Shown here piece after piece: positions 9,410 to 18,403 of a stretch of 34,868 nucleotides of DNA. The position numbers were made by a program, and so were the translations under genes. Location of the stretch: NCBI GenBank assembly GCA_026394775.1, contig JAPLZY010000018.1:1-34868 (forward strand), written 5' to 3'. Numbering within the stretch: position 1 is the first letter of the stretch; each line of letters begins with the position of its first letter. Origin of the DNA: Candidatus Zambryskiibacteriota bacterium (GTDB lineage: Bacteria; Patescibacteriota; Minisyncoccia; Phycocordibacterales; DATDWN01). A model generated the notes under the pieces. It made no database searches, was not told the DNA's origin, and saw nothing but the letters and a program-made list of their open reading frames with translations.

Positions 9410-9826
9410 ATGAAAAAATCTCTTGAAAAAAATCCAAAAACTACAGACGAAAAGATAGATTATATTATTAGTCTTATTGGTACTTTAGCAACTAAAGATG
9501 AGCTTAACGAGCTTAATGGAAAAGTTGATAGTGTAACAAAAAATACAGATAAAAAAATCGATCAAGTTATCAGTCTTATAGGTACTTTAGCAACCAAAGA
9601 TGAGCTTAATAGTCTTGCAATAATGACGGCTAATAGTTTTGCTCATCAAGATAAAGAATTGGCTGTTATTAAAGATCGCGTCACTACTCTCGAAGAAGTC
9701 GTAAAAAATACTCGTCAGGATGTTTTAAATATCGGAGATAAGTTTGTTTCCAGAGTTGAATTTGATTCTCATTTGGTTCAGTTTGGTCGTCTTGATAAAA
9801 AGTTTAACGAGCACATGTCTCAATAG
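9410..9826 (+). CDS. Coiled-coil protein with internal duplication
   Basis: SLIGTLATKDELN occurs twice. Confidence 0.75.
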   Translation: MKKSLEKNPKTTDEKIDYIISLIGTLATKDELNELNGKVDSVTKNTDKKIDQVISLIGTLATKDELNSLAIMTANSFAHQDKELAVIKDRVTTLEEVVKNTRQDVLNIGDKFVSRVEFDSHLVQFGRLDKKFNEHMSQ

Positions 9827-9836
9827 ATCTTTCTAT

Positions 9837-10370
9837 ATGTTTGCTTTCTCAGATCCTAAAAAAAATATAGACCAGTGTGGCATTCAAGCAGGCATGGTTA
9901 TTGCTGACTTTGGTGCTGGCTCTGGTTTTTATACTATTGAAGCGGCAAAAGCGCTCGGCTCTACGGGGCAAGTGTATGCAGTAGATGCGCAAAAAGATTT
10001 ATTGACTCGGTTGAAAAATACTGCAAACAAAGAAGGTCTCTATAATGTCGAAGTGATATGGGGGGATTTGGAAAAAGCAGGAGGTACGCATATCAAGGAC
10101 AATTCAATCGACCTGATATTAATCTGCAATGTCATGTTTCAGCTTGCGGACAAGAAAGCTGTGGCAACAGAGATCAGACGCGTGCTTGCTTCGGGAGGTC
10201 GGGTACTTTTGGTGGATTGGAGCGACTCGTTTGGGGGTATTGGTCCTTCGAGAGGTCATGTATTTTCGAAAGTCGATGCAGAGCATATCTTTGAAGGGGC
10301 TGGTTTTTCAAAAGACCGAGAGATACAAGCAGGCTCGCACCACTATGGGTTTCTCTATAAGAAATTATAA
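9837..10370 (+). CDS. Class I SAM-dependent methyltransferase
   Basis: GMVIADFGAGSGFYTIEAAKALGSTGQVYAVDAQ, SAM motif I; start trimmed from ORF 9744. Confidence 0.85.
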   Translation: MFAFSDPKKNIDQCGIQAGMVIADFGAGSGFYTIEAAKALGSTGQVYAVDAQKDLLTRLKNTANKEGLYNVEVIWGDLEKAGGTHIKDNSIDLILICNVMFQLADKKAVATEIRRVLASGGRVLLVDWSDSFGGIGPSRGHVFSKVDAEHIFEGAGFSKDREIQAGSHHYGFLYKKL

Positions 10371-10375
10371 AACAT

Positions 10376-11662
10376 ATGAGTCCATTTAAAATGATATTGT
10401 TGGGAGTTTTTGGTTTCGGTGCTCTGGTGGGAGTGGTGGTATTTGCGACCTATCGAGGTGGCAGTAGTCAGGCTACAGGACCTGTGGTTGTCTGGGGCTT
10501 TTTGCCCGAAAACTCTATGAACCTGTATGCAAAAGAAATGGGTTTTGAACAGAATAAACAGTTTAGTTTTGTGTATGTAGAAAAAGACCCGCAGACATTT
10601 GAGTCAGATTTTGTAAAAGCTCTCGCTGACGGACAGAGTCCTGACATTGTGATTATGCGAGAAGACATGCTCGCTCTACAAAAAAGTCGACTCCTTGTTA
10701 TACCCTACACAAGCTACAAAGAAAGAGATTTTAAAAATAGTTTTGTAGAATCGACCGAGTTTTTGTTGAGCGATACGGGGCTCTATGGTTTGCCACTGTA
10801 TGCAGACCCGCTTGTCATGTACTGGAACCGCACACTCTATACCAACGCTTCTCTTTCAGTTGCTCCAAAATACTGGGATGAGTTTCTGACCTTACCAAAC
10901 AAGCTCACCAAAAAAGACAACACCGGTACAGTAACACAGAGCGCGATTGCTCTTGGTGAATGGAAAAATATTACTCATGCTAAAGAAATACTCGCAAACC
11001 TGCTTCTTCAAGGGGGGACAAGTATTGTAAGTACATTGCGTAACGGCGAAAGCTACAGCACCCTCATGTTTGAGAGTAACCAGGTTTCTCCTGCATACAA
11101 TGTACTCAATTTCTATACTCAATTTGCAAACCCAGTGACCGCACAGTACTCTTGGAACCGCTCACTCCCTTCATCTCAAAACCAGTTTATACTCGGAGAC
11201 CTCGCAAGCTATCTCGGACTTGCTTCAGAGGTTTCTGTCTTGCGTGCCAAAAATCCAAATTTAAATTTTGACATTGCGCTTTCACCTCAGCCACGGCAGT
11301 CTGAAAAGACCCTAGTGTTTAGTCACGTCTACAGTCTGGTAATACCAAAACAAGCTAAAAATGTAGCGGGTGCATTTCAAGTTATATCTCTCCTTGCGAG
11401 TGAAGCGGGTGCAAAAGTGCTCGAAAGCTATACCAACCTTCCACCGGTTCGAAGAGGGCTTCTTTCCGACACACCGTCTGACCCATACAAAGCAGTGTTC
11501 TATCAAAGTGCTATCCAGTCTACTACATGGCCTGACCCAGACCGAAAAGAGACCAATACCATTTTTCAAAATATGATAGAATCTATTACATCAGGTCGTC
11601 TTCGTATTACCGACGCATTGAGACGAGCAGATGAAGAGGTGAAGGTCTTGCTACCAAAATAA
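10376..11662 (+). CDS. Extracellular solute-binding protein (ABC transporter)
   Basis: N-terminal TM/signal; DIVIMREDMLAL, YGLPLYADPLVMYWNRTLY typical of family 1 SBPs. Confidence 0.85.
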   Translation: MSPFKMILLGVFGFGALVGVVVFATYRGGSSQATGPVVVWGFLPENSMNLYAKEMGFEQNKQFSFVYVEKDPQTFESDFVKALADGQSPDIVIMREDMLALQKSRLLVIPYTSYKERDFKNSFVESTEFLLSDTGLYGLPLYADPLVMYWNRTLYTNASLSVAPKYWDEFLTLPNKLTKKDNTGTVTQSAIALGEWKNITHAKEILANLLLQGGTSIVSTLRNGESYSTLMFESNQVSPAYNVLNFYTQFANPVTAQYSWNRSLPSSQNQFILGDLASYLGLASEVSVLRAKNPNLNFDIALSPQPRQSEKTLVFSHVYSLVIPKQAKNVAGAFQVISLLASEAGAKVLESYTNLPPVRRGLLSDTPSDPYKAVFYQSAIQSTTWPDPDRKETNTIFQNMIESITSGRLRITDALRRADEEVKVLLPK

Positions 11663-11663
11663 C

Positions 11664-12089
11664 ATGAAGCGCATATCCACTTTTATTTTTTCAATACTTC
11701 TTCTTTCTCCTCTTTTTCTTGCACCTATTTCTGCTTTTGCAGTGCCAACAGACGGGCAGTCGCTCGGGCTTTTCCCATGTACGGGAGTGAAGGACGATGA
11801 CCCAGCGTCCAAAGAATGTACCTTTAATGATCTTATAAAGCTCGCAGACAAGATTATCAACGCACTTTTTGTCATTGTGCTTCTCATTTCTCCTATCCTG
11901 ATAGCCAAAGCAGGGTATCATTATGTAATGTCAGGCAACAACCCTGGGGAACGGAAAAAAGCCAACAGTCAGCTTTTAAATTTGGTGATTGGCCTTGTCA
12001 TTATTGCAGGCGCGTATGTAGTGGTAAAATTAGTGCTCGATGTGTTGATCGGTCAGACAACTATTAGTCGTAGTAATATGCCTTTTTAA
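11664..12089 (+). CDS. VirB2/TrbC-like two-TM pilin-type protein 1
   Basis: Signal peptide, then two TM segments around GYHYVMSGNNPGERKKANSQLLNLVIGLVII. Confidence 0.7.
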   Translation: MKRISTFIFSILLLSPLFLAPISAFAVPTDGQSLGLFPCTGVKDDDPASKECTFNDLIKLADKIINALFVIVLLISPILIAKAGYHYVMSGNNPGERKKANSQLLNLVIGLVIIAGAYVVVKLVLDVLIGQTTISRSNMPF

Positions 12090-12090
12090 T

Positions 12091-12540
12091 ATGAAAAAAT
12101 TTTTGAGTGTATTGGTTTTGAGTTTATTTATTATGCCGGTTTTTGTTTTTGCTGAGGATACAGTAGGAAATCCCCCTCAAGTACCAAGTGTACCTACAGA
12201 TACCGTTGGAAATCCAAGGCCTGGTAACGATAATCAAAATGGAAACCCAAACACAATAACATATAAAATAACCAACCCTCTCAGGGCAGGTGTAGGAGAC
12301 AACCTCACATCTATTGTTGAGGCTATCATGAGTGGTATTGTTATGCCCATCGCCTCTGTCCTCGTCGTCCTTGCCATTCTCTATTCAGGCTTTCAGTTTG
12401 TAGTAGCTCAAGGCAACCCAGCAGAGCTTCAAAAAGCTCGCTCAGGTCTCTTGTGGGTCCTCATTGGCTCTGCAATACTGCTGGGAGCATATGGTATCTC
12501 CACAGCACTTAAAGCTACCATTGAACAAATCACCCTCTGA
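12091..12540 (+). CDS. VirB2/TrbC-like two-TM pilin-type protein 2
   Basis: SVLVVLAILYSGFQFVVAQGNPAELQKARSGLLWVLIGSAILLGAYGI. Confidence 0.75.
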   Translation: MKKFLSVLVLSLFIMPVFVFAEDTVGNPPQVPSVPTDTVGNPRPGNDNQNGNPNTITYKITNPLRAGVGDNLTSIVEAIMSGIVMPIASVLVVLAILYSGFQFVVAQGNPAELQKARSGLLWVLIGSAILLGAYGISTALKATIEQITL

Positions 12541-12544
12541 TACC

Positions 12545-12925
12545 ATGAAAACAAAAATATTCTTTTTTTCTTTTCTTTTTCTTTGCCCCCTTCTCGCTTC
12601 AGCGTTTGGTTTCCCAAACCTGAAAGCATTTTCAGTAGAAGTAGGAGAGGTGCTCAAAATAGTATTAAATATTGCGATCGCTCTCGCATTTATTGCCTTC
12701 TTCTGGGGAGTGGCAAAGTTTATTCTTGCTGCAGGAGATGCTAAAGCGATCACAGATGGCAAACAGTTTATGATCTACGCAGTCTTTGCGTTGTTTGCAC
12801 TCGTTTCTATAAACGGCATCCTTATTTTCGCCCGGAGTCAGTTTGGATTTGGAAATACATTACCCACAACTACAGATTTTTTACCAAATGATAGTGTTGA
12901 TAGTAGAGTTATTCCTGAACCTTAA
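12545..12925 (+). CDS. VirB2/TrbC-like two-TM pilin-type protein 3
   Basis: Start trimmed to MKTKIFFFSF; FFWGVAKFILAAGDAKAITDGKQFMIYAVFALFALVSINGI. Confidence 0.7.
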   Translation: MKTKIFFFSFLFLCPLLASAFGFPNLKAFSVEVGEVLKIVLNIAIALAFIAFFWGVAKFILAAGDAKAITDGKQFMIYAVFALFALVSINGILIFARSQFGFGNTLPTTTDFLPNDSVDSRVIPEP

Positions 12926-12938
12926 TTTATTTTATATT

Positions 12939-13376
12939 ATGAACACAATACAAAAAAATTTCCTTTACCTCAGTCTCGCATTACTTGCAGTTTCTCCACA
13001 GGTGTCTTTTGCTGCATTTGAAAGAATAAAAACTCTACTCAGAGACTTCAAATCCCTCCTCGACCTCGTGGTCCCTATAGTCTTTGCACTTGCACTTATT
13101 TTCTTCTTTTACGGTATTGCTCAGTTTATCAGAAGCGCTGGAGACACCAAGACTCTCGAGTCAGGCAAGAACAAAATGATCTGGGGGATAGTAGGGCTTT
13201 TTGTCATGATCTCTATTTGGGGCATTATCAAATACCTTGGAGATTCTCTCGGTATTGAGACAAACATAAGAAATGGTGCACCGACAAGAACAGTTCCTGC
13301 GGTTGACCCTGCAAATGTAAGTCCAGGTTGCCGTACAAACCCAGACGGTACGAGGGTATGTTCGTGGGAATTGTAA
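12939..13376 (+). CDS. VirB2/TrbC-like two-TM pilin-type protein 4
   Basis: Start trimmed to MNTIQKNF; FFYGIAQFIRSAGDTKTLESGKNKMIWGIVGLFVMISIWGI. Confidence 0.7.
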   Translation: MNTIQKNFLYLSLALLAVSPQVSFAAFERIKTLLRDFKSLLDLVVPIVFALALIFFFYGIAQFIRSAGDTKTLESGKNKMIWGIVGLFVMISIWGIIKYLGDSLGIETNIRNGAPTRTVPAVDPANVSPGCRTNPDGTRVCSWEL

Positions 13377-13482
13377 ATAATCACACCTTTTATCCACAAC
13401 ACCCTTGAATTTATCCCCATACCCTTGTATTATAGAGAGTATAGGTAATTAGTTAGTTTATTAATAAGTTAAACATATAGTT

Positions 13483-13848
13483 ATGAATAAAATTATTTAC
13501 GGTGCGATGTCTTTGTTTCCAGTACTTGCACTTGCACAAAACAATGCAGCAGGAAGTCTGGGAAAAGTTGAAGAGCTTGTACGAGCAGCAGGAAGAATCT
13601 TACAGCTTCTAATTCCAATGGCATTTGCCCTTGCTATTATTTACTTCTTCTACGGTGTAGCAAAATACATCGGCAATGCAAGTGACCCAAAGTCAAAAGA
13701 TGAAGGAAAGAGTATTATGATTGGCGGTATTATTGGTATTGCTGTTATGGCTTCAGTGTACGGTCTTGTAGCTTACCTCCAAAATTCAATAGGTATTACA
13801 AACAACCCTACCACCATCACAGTTCCTACTGTTACCATTACACCTTAA
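13483..13848 (+). CDS. VirB2/TrbC-like two-TM pilin-type protein 5
   Basis: FFYGVAKYIGNASDPKSKDEGKSIMIGGIIGIAVMASVYGL. Confidence 0.7.
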   Translation: MNKIIYGAMSLFPVLALAQNNAAGSLGKVEELVRAAGRILQLLIPMAFALAIIYFFYGVAKYIGNASDPKSKDEGKSIMIGGIIGIAVMASVYGLVAYLQNSIGITNNPTTITVPTVTITP

Positions 13849-13877
13849 GTTTGAGGTAAATAATCGGTTAGATATTC

Positions 13878-14162
13878 ATGAATGATGCTATTACAATCGT
13901 ACCTTTCCTTAGAAAAGTAAGTATATTTATACTTAACCCAATCATTTTTATCCTTTTTGTTGTTGCGTCTATATATTTTGCATGGGGAGTGTTTACTCTC
14001 ATCACGGCAGATGGCACAAAACGAAAAGAGGGGAAAGATGTGGTGGTGTGGGGATTGGTCGGTATGTTTATTATGTTCTCTACATACGGGATCATAGGAC
14101 TCATACTTGACACGTTTGGAATAGAAAAATCAACGGTACCGTACATAAATACGAGACTTTAA
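13878..14162 (+). CDS. VirB2/TrbC-like two-TM pilin-type protein 6
   Basis: YFAWGVFTLITADGTKRKEGKDVVVWGLVGMFIMFSTYGI; no obvious signal peptide. Confidence 0.65.
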   Translation: MNDAITIVPFLRKVSIFILNPIIFILFVVASIYFAWGVFTLITADGTKRKEGKDVVVWGLVGMFIMFSTYGIIGLILDTFGIEKSTVPYINTRL

Positions 14163-14165
14163 AAA

Positions 14166-14200
14166 GAAAAACACCGAAGCGAAAGCCTCGGTGTTTTTTT
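14166..14200 (+). terminator. Rho-independent terminator
   Basis: aacaccga...tcggtgttttttt. Confidence 0.8.
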
Positions 14201-14217
14201 GTATAAAATTATATAAA

Positions 14218-14256
14218 AGAAAACACGCGCTCCACCCGGTAAGGTGTGCGCGTGTA
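14218..14256 (-). terminator. Terminator of the 14287 gene
   Basis: Minus strand acacgcgcacacc ttac cgggtggagcgcgtgt then ttttctttt. Confidence 0.75.
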
Positions 14257-14286
14257 TAAAGAACATCCAGATACCGCTTGAGAAAC

Positions 14287-15444
14287 TCAGGGTACTGGCC
14301 AAAATTCCATTGTAATTCTGACGACAGTTTTGTCGCCATCAATGGATTGAAATTCCATCAGCTTTACTGATCCCCAATGGTTATCCACTTTAGGGTCAAA
14401 TATTACTTCCCTCTTGCCGTCAATTCTTACTTTGACTTTTTTTATCTTGTCAAACCGAGCGCCTCTCGTGAGGGCTGGTATTTTGATTACTGGTGACCAG
14501 ACATCTTTATGTGCTACCACAACAATGGTGATAGGCTTATATACTTGTCCAGAGACGATAGGGAACCAATGGTCAATCCCTTTGTCGTCGTATAAGAATT
14601 TTGCAAATGCAATGTTACCTTCAAACGTATCAATGTCGACCCCTTTTTCTTTGATAAGGTCTTTGTGAATGTGTCTGTTGATTTGCATTATTCCCGTGTC
14701 GTCAGGGTTCTCTTTACCCCTGAGAACCTTGGTTGGATTCTTTGGGTCCATTTGGTTAAACCGTGACTCCCGGCAGGCGAGGGCAAAGAGGACAGGGTAG
14801 TCCTTCAAAGCTTTAATCGCCTTTTCTTTGTCTGGCCCATGCTGAGGATCATCCTCGATACACGGTTTTTTTTCGATGGTTACTATTGGTTTGGTTGTTG
14901 TTGTTGTTGAGTTTAATAAACCCTTTGCTTTAGCCTCGACGTCCCATCCACCGATATGAATGATGAACGCTATGAGGATTAATATGCCTACAATCTTACC
15001 GATTTTATTTTTCACACTTAAGCTTAATGCTGCCATGCTGTAGAATAAAACCGCCCACCAGCTACACATGTTCTCCCACCAAAAATCTGGGAAGAATTTG
15101 TATATGATGAGGTTCACCATCCCGGCGTATACAATGGTCTGCATGAAAGGATTATTCACCCAATATGTTTTCCAGTATTCACCAAGACCGTACTTCTCCC
15201 ACACAAGTATCCCGACAACTAGGATCCCAAGGTAGAGGACGATTCGGAATATTAATTCCATGGTCGTCATGTCTTGAGATTGTTTGGTTGGTTCTGTTGA
15301 GTTTGTTGGCTGCACAGGGGTTGTTTTGCTTGTGACAACCTCTTTTTTTTGAGCACTGCTTGTGGTAAAAGCTGTGCTTGCAAAGTATCCTACTAAGATA
15401 GCAAGTAGGAGCGCGATACTTCCAATAATAATTTTTTTTCGCAA
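14287..15444 (-). CDS. Multi-TM protein with lysozyme/lytic transglycosylase-like domain
   Basis: ALACRESRFNQMDPKNPTKVLRGKENPDDTGIMQINRHIH. Confidence 0.7.
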   Translation of the reverse strand: MRKKIIIGSIALLLAILVGYFASTAFTTSSAQKKEVVTSKTTPVQPTNSTEPTKQSQDMTTMELIFRIVLYLGILVVGILVWEKYGLGEYWKTYWVNNPFMQTIVYAGMVNLIIYKFFPDFWWENMCSWWAVLFYSMAALSLSVKNKIGKIVGILILIAFIIHIGGWDVEAKAKGLLNSTTTTTKPIVTIEKKPCIEDDPQHGPDKEKAIKALKDYPVLFALACRESRFNQMDPKNPTKVLRGKENPDDTGIMQINRHIHKDLIKEKGVDIDTFEGNIAFAKFLYDDKGIDHWFPIVSGQVYKPITIVVVAHKDVWSPVIKIPALTRGARFDKIKKVKVRIDGKREVIFDPKVDNHWGSVKLMEFQSIDGDKTVVRITMEFWPVP

Positions 15445-15456
15445 TTTCCTTCTCCT

Positions 15457-16548
15457 TTAGTACCGAGGTTTCTCTGCGGGGATCGTTGTTTGCTTACCAG
15501 GTGCGTAGACAGTTAAGCTTGCAAGTTTTGCGACTCTAGTTGCCTCTGCGATTGCTGTTGCAGATTGTGCTGCAACATCAGGACTAACCCCGAGCTCTTT
15601 TAAGCCTGTAACTGTTGCTATAACATCTGCAACAGATGATATCGCCAACAGTTTGTTGGCTTCATTAGTTGCTGTTGCGGTGATGACCTTGGCCTCACCT
15701 TCTTTCTTAGCTTTATTTATGGCAGCGTTGCCTTCAATCTCCGTTTTCTTTTCAAGCTCCAACAGTCGTTGCGTTTCTTTGTCTGACGAATCGAACAAAG
15801 AAATAGATGCACCTGTGATGGCAATGCCGGTTTCCCGGATTAAATTTTCATTAATCGTCTTAACCACATAATCAGAAAATGTTCCACCGAGTTGTTTATT
15901 GACTAGCTCGAACTCCTGTGTCGTCATTTTTTGGCAAAACTCGTTTGTAGCGGTCCTAAGGTAGGACTCGATAAGCTCAAAAAACTTTGCGTTCTGTGTA
16001 AACACAGCACGATAGGGGTTTTTGACTTCGAAATTACCTAGTACACGAATGTTTCCACGTAGCATGCCTCTGAACTCAACGTTAGGAACCAATACTGAGC
16101 GTGGGAATGTGCGTCGGAGTTCAGTCACCCTGCGCTCAACGCCAGGGGTGATCCACTCATTAGGAGAGCTTTCTGCTGTTGCATCCGGATTCTCCTTACT
16201 GACAATGAGCGTAAAGCTGTGTTTGTGGCGCAGAAATCTTGGACCTATAAAATAGGTTCCATTGATTTTCCGCATAATTCGGTCGAGAACCCCCCATTCT
16301 GGGGTACCTACGACAATATCACCGACTTCGTTTAGTCTATGACCTGCGATGTCGGGGATGGTTCTAACGTGTTTTCCGTTGCCACTCGCCACGAACATAA
16401 TGTGTTCAGATTGCAAAGTGGCAAAAAAATTATGTTCTTCGGTTGAAATGTTTCTTGTTGTGCCGCTAGATGTCGGTTCCGGTTTGTTTTTCAAAACAAG
16501 AGCGATGATACCAGCGAGCAATAATCCTGACAGGATAACTATATCCAT
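15457..16548 (-). CDS. SPFH/Band 7 domain protein
   Basis: N-terminal TM; NENLIRETGIAITGASISLFDSSDKETQRLLELEKKTEIEGNAAINKAKKEGEAKV. Confidence 0.7.
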   Translation of the reverse strand: MDIVILSGLLLAGIIALVLKNKPEPTSSGTTRNISTEEHNFFATLQSEHIMFVASGNGKHVRTIPDIAGHRLNEVGDIVVGTPEWGVLDRIMRKINGTYFIGPRFLRHKHSFTLIVSKENPDATAESSPNEWITPGVERRVTELRRTFPRSVLVPNVEFRGMLRGNIRVLGNFEVKNPYRAVFTQNAKFFELIESYLRTATNEFCQKMTTQEFELVNKQLGGTFSDYVVKTINENLIRETGIAITGASISLFDSSDKETQRLLELEKKTEIEGNAAINKAKKEGEAKVITATATNEANKLLAISSVADVIATVTGLKELGVSPDVAAQSATAIAEATRVAKLASLTVYAPGKQTTIPAEKPRY

Positions 16549-16632
16549 TTTTTATTCTCCTAAATTTAGTTGTCAACGTGCGATCAGTACGTGCCAATAG
16601 GGGACTAAAGTCGCCCGTTGACTTTCTCAATA

Positions 16633-16660
16633 ATTATACCACTTTGATATAATTTGTCAA
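16633..16660 (-). promoter_or_regulatory. Sigma70-type promoter of the SPFH operon
   Basis: Minus strand TTGACA - 16 bp - TATAAT. Confidence 0.75.
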
Positions 16661-16768
16661 TGTTTAGGGCCACTAAAATATGGCTCTGTATAGTCCTAAA
16701 AAAACAAAAATATAATACTTTGACAGATTCTAAAATATCAAAAAGAAGGACTTTTGGTTTGAATATGA

Positions 16769-16797
16769 AATCCCCTAGGGCCACCCTAGGGGATTTC
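16769..16797 (-). terminator. Palindromic terminator downstream of the tRNA cluster
   Basis: aaatcccctaggg(cca)ccctaggggattt, 13-bp perfect stem; near-identical core to the 1811 terminator. Confidence 0.6.
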
Positions 16798-16856
16798 TGG
16801 TGTTTTCAATTAAAATTTTAAAACAAAAAACAGCGTGAGCTGTTTTTTGAATATTG

Positions 16857-16938
16857 TGGGCGAGGGGAGACTTGAACTCCCACGGGTTTCCCCACCAGTT
16901 CCTAAGACTGGCGCGTTTACCAATTACGCCACTCGCCC
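16857..16938 (-). tRNA. tRNA-Leu(UAG)
   Basis: gggcgag...ctcgccca acceptor, CTTAGGA anticodon loop, long variable arm, T-loop ttcaagt. Confidence 0.9.
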
Positions 16939-16993
16939 AATGTTTTGTCAAGTGCTTATTGTCTTGTGTGCGAAAATTATTTATAATTCTCTG

Positions 16994-17066
16994 TGCGCCC
17001 GGTTGGACTTGAACCAACCACCTTGCCCTTAAGAGGGGCCTGCTCTACCGGATGAGCTACGAGCGC
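16994..17066 (-). tRNA. tRNA-Lys(CUU)
   Basis: gcgctcg/cgggcgc acceptor, CTCTTAA loop, gttgg ttcaagt ccaac T-arm. Confidence 0.88.
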
Positions 17067-17123
17067 AATTGAATATAACTTTATATTTATAGCATATAAG
17101 TTAGATAATTTCTATACCTTCTA

Positions 17124-17864
17124 TTATCTACCATTTAGGTGCCAACCTACCTTAGAAGGATACACATCATTATTCTTAATGTAACCTCGTCTTTTGAGAG
17201 CCTTCCATTTTTCAAATTTCTTTTTCTTTCTAGTGAGAAAAAGTGAGGAATCATCTTTATATATAAAGTCAAAAAACTTCTTACTATCATCAACATAGAG
17301 ATCAATCGAATACTTAATTACTCCATTTTTTGGTTTATCCTCGTGGAGTTTCTTTAGTGGGATATCTAATGCTTTACATAATTTAATATTTAAATCATTT
17401 ATGAAAGGCAGGCTCACACAAACAAAACCCGTTTTTATTTGCCAAGTGCCATTAACTTTATATAAATATACAGTGCCATCTCCATCAAAAAAACCGCGAA
17501 CAAAATCAGCGAAATAATCATCAGTAATTATGAGAGGTTGGAGAGTATGAGTTTTCTTCGGATGAATACCTAAATCCATCAAATCATTGCAAATAGTAGT
17601 GTTTCTAACTTGAATTTGATAAGCAACTCCTCCAGTTTTAGTTCCATTAAATTTTGACGAGATTTTGTACTCTGACTCAAGAACCTCCCTTATTTTCACG
17701 AGATGAGACTTGTCTTTTGAAGTTATGTTAAAGATGAATGAATCTTTCCTGTCCTTAGAAGAATGAATACATCCATCAGCAGCGACATATCCAAGAACAT
17801 AAGCCATATTAGGACTCCATGTTTTGAAAAAATCCTGATTGATATATTTTCTAACTCTTTTCAT
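17124..17864 (-). CDS. LAGLIDADG homing endonuclease-like protein
   Basis: AYVLGYVAADGCIH and DFVRGFFDGDGTVY, two LAGLIDADG-type motifs; start trimmed to MKRVRK. Confidence 0.85.
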   Translation of the reverse strand: MKRVRKYINQDFFKTWSPNMAYVLGYVAADGCIHSSKDRKDSFIFNITSKDKSHLVKIREVLESEYKISSKFNGTKTGGVAYQIQVRNTTICNDLMDLGIHPKKTHTLQPLIITDDYFADFVRGFFDGDGTVYLYKVNGTWQIKTGFVCVSLPFINDLNIKLCKALDIPLKKLHEDKPKNGVIKYSIDLYVDDSKKFFDFIYKDDSSLFLTRKKKKFEKWKALKRRGYIKNNDVYPSKVGWHLNGR

Positions 17865-17870
17865 TATTTG

Positions 17871-17952
17871 TGCCGCGGGTGGGACTCGAACCCACATTCC
17901 TTGCGGAACACGATCTTAAGTCGTGCGCGTAGACCAATTTCGCCACCGCGGC
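17871..17952 (-). tRNA. tRNA-Leu(UAA)
   Basis: gccgcgg/ccgcggc acceptor, CTTAAGA loop, long variable arm. Confidence 0.92.
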
Positions 17953-17969
17953 ATCTATATAAAAACAGG

Positions 17970-18041
17970 AGGTGCAGGCGGGAATCGAACCCGCGCATGT
18001 TGATTTTGCAGATCAATGTGTTGCCTCTTCACCACTGCACC
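17970..18041 (-). tRNA. tRNA-Cys(GCA)
   Basis: ggtgcag/ctgcacc acceptor, CTGCAAA loop, gcggg ttcgatt cccgc T-arm, discriminator U. Confidence 0.88.
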
Positions 18042-18075
18042 ATTGGCACCTAAAAATAGTGCACCAGTGTTTATG

Positions 18076-18402
18076 TTAGCCTTGATTTGAAAGCTCGTCA
18101 ATTCGCTGGCGGTTTTTTTCGCCGAGATCTATTTCAAAATCGATGTGGGGGATACGAGGGATGCGAGATTTGTCACGGATGAACTGCTTAAACTCACTTC
18201 GCTTTCGTTTAGCAAATTCGAGGGCTGTCTTTTCGTAGCTTTCAGGAAATGCCGTAAAGAAAATAGTGGCAAGTTTTTTGTCACCTGAAAGTCTGACATC
18301 GGTTACGGTCAACAAAGACGCACCATTGCCTCCTTGTTCTAGAAACCGTGCTCCCAATGCTTTAAGTTCGTCTCGAAGACGTTCTGTACGTACGCTTGTC
18401 AT
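18076..18402 (-). CDS. rbfA: Ribosome-binding factor A
   Basis: RTERLRDELKALGARFL ... VRLSGDKKLATIFFTAF ... RIPHIDFEID. Confidence 0.85.
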   Translation of the reverse strand: MTSVRTERLRDELKALGARFLEQGGNGASLLTVTDVRLSGDKKLATIFFTAFPESYEKTALEFAKRKRSEFKQFIRDKSRIPRIPHIDFEIDLGEKNRQRIDELSNQG

Positions 18403-18403
18403 G

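Noticed and set aside
9410-9826. Internal DNA duplication in the coiled-coil gene as a mobile repeat
   Set aside because: The repeat SLIGTLATKDELN is a heptad-type protein duplication confined to the ORF; ordinary for coiled coils.
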